DNA of 64,000 nt. Origin: Dillenia suffruticosa. Lineage: Eukaryota; Streptophyta; Magnoliopsida; Dilleniales; Dilleniaceae. Each line of letters opens with the position of its first letter. Within the stretch, counting starts at the first letter, position 1. This document shows, in pieces, positions 59,289 through 64,000 of the stretch. The stretch spans positions 20,540,608-20,604,607 of the forward strand of contig JAVTVX010000001.1 in the NCBI GenBank assembly GCA_033439265.1, written 5' to 3'. The notes under the pieces were generated by a model. The model ran no database searches and had not been told where the DNA came from. It saw only the letters and a program-made list of their open reading frames with translations. The position numbers and the translations under genes were made by a program.

Positions 59289-62200
59289 ATGAGTGAAGCC
59301 TCGAAGAGAAATGGTTCGGGAGGCGTCGTCTTGAAATCCTCCTCCGACGATCGGAAACCTATTCCGGCCGCTGTATCTCCGGCATCCTCCACCGGAAATA
59401 AAGTCATCATCAAGATTGCCGATATGAGAGACGACATGCAAAAGGAAGCAGTCGATATCGCCAGCTCCGTATGTCTTCACCTTCATTAAACCTTCTCTCT
59501 CTCTCTCTCTAGAAATTGTTTTGATTTGAATTCTGATTCTGATTCTGATGATTGATTTTAGGCGTTTGAGAAGTACAGTGTAGAGAAAGACGTTGCGGAG
59601 CATATCAAGAAGGAATTTGATCAGAAGCATGGTCCTACTTGGCATTGCATCGTCGGTCGCAATTTCGGTAACTTGCTTTCCCTTTACTTATGTGTTTCAG
59701 ATAGATTCTTGAATGTTGTAGGCGAAATTGCGAGATTTGTGCTGTGCCCTAGAATTTGGGAAATGTGAGCAGTTGGTGAAATTTCTGTGTAGTTTTAGTT
59801 CATTTTTGGGAAATTGCTAGGTATTCATGTTGCTTGGTATAGGTCAGATAAATTGGAATTGAAAGAGGTGGATAGTTTTGGTGCTATAGGGTTTTTTGAT
59901 TCATCAAATGGGAAAATGATGGCCAACGCTCATTCGGGGATTTTTTGTTTCATTTGGAAATGAATAATGCTATATACGTCTCCAGCAATTCAACTGCTGA
60001 ATATAATGAATTTGAAGTGCCAGTCATTGGACGTTGAAAAGCACGTTACAATGTTTGCCCTATGAAATTCAGACATTCAGTAAATTAAAAGCAGTGGGTA
60101 GTGTGGGTGCTGTAGGGTTTTTGATTCATCAAAATGGAAAAATGATGACCAACCCTCATTTGGGGGATCTTTGTTTCATTTGGAAATGATTTATGCTCTA
60201 TACATTTCCAATAAATCAACTACTTTATATACCAAATTTAATGTGGGCATATTTATTAGTCATCGAAAAGCACACTACAAAGTTTCAACCTATGAAACTG
60301 TATGGTCTTGGACTTGGTGATTCAGAAAATTATGTAGGTGACTACATGGTGTACTCTCTCTCTCTCCCTCTCTCTGATCATTCACAGCTCTTGTTAGGAG
60401 ATTGTCCCCAAGATTACAAAAGTCCATGCCCATACCCATATCATGCCCACACAAGTGGCCAGACAAAGGTTGTCTAACACAGGACTGCACATGTGCGGGT
60501 AATTGAAATTTTTTTTCTTGTTTTACCTTACAGCGGAGTTGATCTCTATCAAGGAGTACTGAGAGGGGTATGAACCAAGGTGAAGGTTAATGTGTGATTC
60601 CTTGAGGGGTTAAGGAAGGTTTATTTTCCTCGGATGGAAAGATCATGTGAAAATATATTTCTAGTTATTGGTATATTATTGAAGTCTATCTTAGTGGTGT
60701 TAGTTACTAAATGAATGACTACCGTGGGCAGAATCTGACCCAGAACCACCATTTTGCATCAATGCATTTACATCTTCTAAATCTAAGGAATTAACTATGT
60801 TGCTGCATTGAAAATGTACGGGTATATTATTGAATATGTCTGAATGCAACTTGAACTGAACAAATGTTAATGGCATTCTTGTTAATTTAAATATGATGCA
60901 AAATAATTTTGGTTTGTGTCAAGTTGATTTGCTAAACCAAGAACAATTGTCAAAGTTCAAACTAAAGAGTAAACATGTCAATTGTTCAATGTCTAGGAAA
61001 TTGGATCATGCTAGTAGGTTGTATTGCATTATGTTGGTTGCATGTGTTGCTGCCAACACATTCCTAGTGGAAAATGAGTTCTATGATGTTATGTTACTTA
61101 TTTTTGATATACTAGTCTTGTTTATTCGTATTATTTAATCCTGTTATACTTATGTCAAACTAAATAGGTGATACTCAAACTTAAACATGCTAGATACATG
61201 ACATGCCCGGAAGAATGGTTGTCTTTTATTTAAGTTGAGCAATTTGTTCCAAGTATGAGGATGTTATAACTCCAGTTTGTGTTGTCTTCCCCCTTGTGCA
61301 AACCAATAAGCTGAGAAAAAGAAAGAATATTTCTCTTGAGGATTCATTTTGACTTTGTGAGAAGGGATGAAGAGAACATTTGTTTAGCAATTGCTTTGTT
61401 CAGGGGTTCTAGGAGTTGGTTGATATGTACAAGAGCAGATTTGATTTTGAGGGAAGAGTGAGGCTACTTGAAAGAAGAGGAAGAAGGACAAAGTCCATTA
61501 AATCCTAATTTGGCTGGCTGGTTGGCTTGGTTATGTGAAGAGTATTCTATGTATGTTGGTTCTGGGGAAAATGTTACTTTTGAAAAATTGTCGACTGTAG
61601 TTCCTCAGGTTTGACTCAGTTTTTTGCCCTTTTCTGTTGATTCAAGATCAGTTTTCTCTAAGTGTGTGTGTGGACATTTTTCTTTCTCCCAGCAGTCGTC
61701 AAAGCTTCCAACCTTTATAAAAGGATGTTGGTGAATCGCCTTGAATATTTCTGCATTGAGAGAAATTTGCAGCCATGTTCTAGTCATTTAGTAGGTGTAG
61801 AAGGAAAATTTACTTGGCTTATATAGCTCATTCATTTGTATGTATATCTGCCTAGGGAATCAGTATATTGGGAGAAAAGAGGTTCTTTGTTGGTTACTTG
61901 TTAGTTGAGCTGGAGATTTTTGAGCATCAGGTCTGCATATTATGGCAAGGAGATGAAGATACTTGTATTTTTGAATCAGGTGATTGCATTCATAGAAAAC
62001 CTGATAACTGACTGAGATGAGTAGGAAATGGATAACTATTCCCCTTTGGGTTACTCAAAAAACTAATCAATAGCATTCTAGATTTGGCTCATGTGATGTT
62101 TGCTGTATTCTTTCAATTTTAGGACTACTATCTTGCATAATGTTTTAGTGCTTTCTTGGTTGGATTTAATTCACCTCAAATCATCAAGTTTTTCTCTCCC

Positions 62201-63712
62201 TTTCCTTTTATATATGATTTTGGCTTGGGTGATCAAGATTAACTGCTATTGCATGTGCATTTTTTTTTTATATCTCTGTATGTTATTACTATGTTATCAT
62301 GACATGTAATGTAATGATATCCTAGCATAGGGGTTAGATCATTTCATTTGGAGGTTTATGTAACCTTAGTATATTTTGCATCAAGAAAGTGATTGGTCAA
62401 TTGGCTCCTGGATGATGCTATTAATGACCGGCTCCCAGACTTTGTAAGAATATCCATACAAGACACAGCGGTGTAGTCATTACCATTCTTTTAGGGTGAC
62501 AAACCTGCTGAGCTCTTGCATCATGGTAATGAGGGCCGGCATTTTTGCCATGGTTTAGCGAATGAAATCAGAAACACTATCACCTAATGGTCAACCCTTC
62601 TGCTTTACACTCAAGGTATTCTAGGTGCATGTTCTGCCCTTTCTTAGCTTTGATATCCCTTTTTGTTTTTTTTTTTTGGTTGAGGGGGAATCTACTTTCA
62701 AATGCTTTTGCCATTGCTGCAGCAGCAGAACTCTAGCACTAGTTGAGGCTTCTTATGCAACAAGCCATATTAGACGTGAAAATATCCATTTGTTCCGCCA
62801 TACATACTTGAGGTCTTGAGGTTCAATTCCCCAAAACAGCTTTTTCTTAATAAAAAGAATATTTTGCCCAATCTTGACCCAACGGTTTAATGGATTGCTT
62901 TAAGCATGAAGTGAAACTTTTTTTCTTTTTTCCTATTAAATCAAAAGTAAAAGGAGACTCGATATATCTTTATCCATGGTTTTGAAAGTGCTCAAAAGAG
63001 TCTGAGCTATTGTTTTGCTTCAATGCTGAATTTGAAGAGTTTATTTTGTTGCTTGCGCTATGCTTTACTTGAAAGTGAGAATGGGCAAAGGATGGCTTAA
63101 TGTGGGCGTGGATCTTCAATGGCCTTGCATATTTTAGGCCCTTTAACTGGATCAACCATTGAATTCATAAAGAAACTAACGGCACCTCATCTGGAGTGCA
63201 GGAAGCATAGGGACATGAACTTAGTTTTTCTTTTTCCTTGATACCCCTGGTCTGTTCTTTGCCCTTATTGTACTCTTCTTATTCTTGCCTTTTGTAGTTC
63301 TTTTGTATTTTCAAGGTCTTAGGTGAATCAAGTGCAAAACTGAATGCTTGTTCACATGACAATAATAGGAAGTGTGGCAGATGCCACTGACATTACCTCA
63401 TCAATTGTACCTGTTTTGTCTACTATTCATCAACTGATGTCAAGAAATGAGTTTGTGTCTATTTGCCTACTGGATTATGCTCCAAGCTTTCATTCATTAT
63501 TTTGGAATTATTTTGCACGTAATGCCAACTCTTGAGACAGAAATGCCATTTGTTTTTTCTTTGATTATTACAAAATCTGAGTAAAAGGTTACACAATCTC
63601 ATGTCCTTTTGCTATCCTTGTTTGTATAGGTTCATATGTGACTCATGAGACAAATCACTTTGTCTACTTCTATTTGGATCAAAAAGCGGTTTTGTTATTC
63701 AAATCTGGTTGA
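59289..63712 (+). CDS. LC8-type dynein light chain, three exons
   Basis: Exons are 59289-59468, 59562-59667 and 63630-63712, giving 122 residues. The LC8 core begins near residue 37: [40 protein letters not shown], then [20 protein letters not shown] (HCIVGRNF on exon 2, GSYVTHET on exon 3) and the usual end AVLLFKSG. Animal LC8 has 89 residues, so this one has an N-terminal extension of about 33, rich in Ser, Gly and Lys, as in several plant members. Flowering plants lack cytoplasmic dynein, so the protein probably acts as a dimerising hub that binds short linear motifs in partners. The 3.96-kb second intron is long for this small gene and carries a tandem duplication. The last exon codes for only 26 residues and would be easy to miss. 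Confidence 0.95.
59846..60310. repeat. Diverged tandem duplication (period about 225 bp) in the dynein light chain intron 2
   Basis: GATTCATCAAATGGGAAAAT (59898) recurs as GATTCATCAAAATGGAAAAA (60123). TTTGTTTCATTTGGAAATGA and GAAAAGCAC also recur in the same order. The two units differ by many substitutions. Confidence 0.85.
60311..63629. other. Rest of dynein light chain intron 2
   Basis: T-rich plant intron sequence without a recognisable internal gene, ending TTTGTATAG before exon 3. The short open frames in it have no family resemblance. Confidence 0.6.
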
Positions 63713-64000
63713 GTATGTTGTGCTGACAAAGAAAAGCAAAAGTGCAACGATAACAACAACAGCCACAGTGGTGAGCTTTTGATGCCAAAGCTTGCATCCC
63801 ATGTGTATTAATAGCCACCCCTCCTCCCGTCCAAAATATCTATCAGGACATTGTTGTGTCAAACATGTATATTCATTGTCTTTGAATTTGCATATGCTCC
63901 TTAAATGAACGTGGATCAATGGAACTTGTACTTGGTGAGCATTTTTTTTCTTGATTTTGATGAAATCTCTTAGTTGTCTCATCATGGGGTCCTTTCTGAG

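Noticed and set aside
1..64000. CRISPR arrays, bacterial-type operons or phage modules
   Set aside because: The window is plant nuclear DNA with spliced genes. The regular repeats present are microsatellites and tandem duplications, not spaced repeat arrays.

Overview
This is nuclear DNA of a flowering plant, most likely a eudicot. The evidence is spliced genes with GT-AG introns in AT-rich DNA, plant-only families (3-ketoacyl-CoA synthase, SWEET, phylloplanin-like, peroxisomal MFP2), a Ty1/copia element primed by plant initiator tRNA-Met, and telo-box/site II promoter elements. The species cannot be named from sequence alone. Exon structures below were assembled by hand from splice sites, reading phase and family resemblance.

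Layout. 1-1.66 kb: decayed LINE (+). 2.0-3.3 kb: ribosomal protein eL22 gene (+). 3.8-5.2 kb: intronless 3-ketoacyl-CoA synthase (-). 9.0-9.6 kb: two-exon secreted phylloplanin/Ole e 1-like gene (+). 10.5-13.0 kb: diverged tandem duplication without a recognisable gene. 13.6-18.3 kb: full-length Ty1/copia retrotransposon with two identical 285-bp LTRs, a 5-bp target duplication and an uninterrupted 1355-codon polyprotein. 18.3-26.7 kb: AT-rich, gene-poor DNA with SINE remnants and microsatellites. 26.7-28.1 kb: Ser/Thr-rich protein with an OCTOPUS-like N-terminal Cys/His motif (+). 31.2-35.3 kb: six-exon vacuolar-type SWEET sugar transporter (-). 39.7-47.0 kb: 18-exon peroxisomal MFP2 ending in the targeting signal SRL (-). 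50.8-58.4 kb: 13-exon FANCI homologue (+). 59.3-63.7 kb: three-exon LC8-type dynein light chain (+).

The genes are not an operon and have unrelated roles: translation, very-long-chain fatty acid synthesis, surface defence, sugar transport, fatty acid beta-oxidation, DNA crosslink repair and LC8 hub. What links them is repeat activity. A family of roughly 190-220 bp tRNA-derived SINEs with poly(A) tails is scattered through introns and spacers. One copy appears to supply the last 14 codons and the stop of the SWEET gene. Another sits inside one unit of a 109-bp tandem duplication in the last MFP2 intron. Long CT/GA tracts lie just upstream of four of the five forward-strand multi-domain or housekeeping genes. 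No new multi-gene system was found; the strongest leads are the SINE-derived protein tail and the very young copia insertion.
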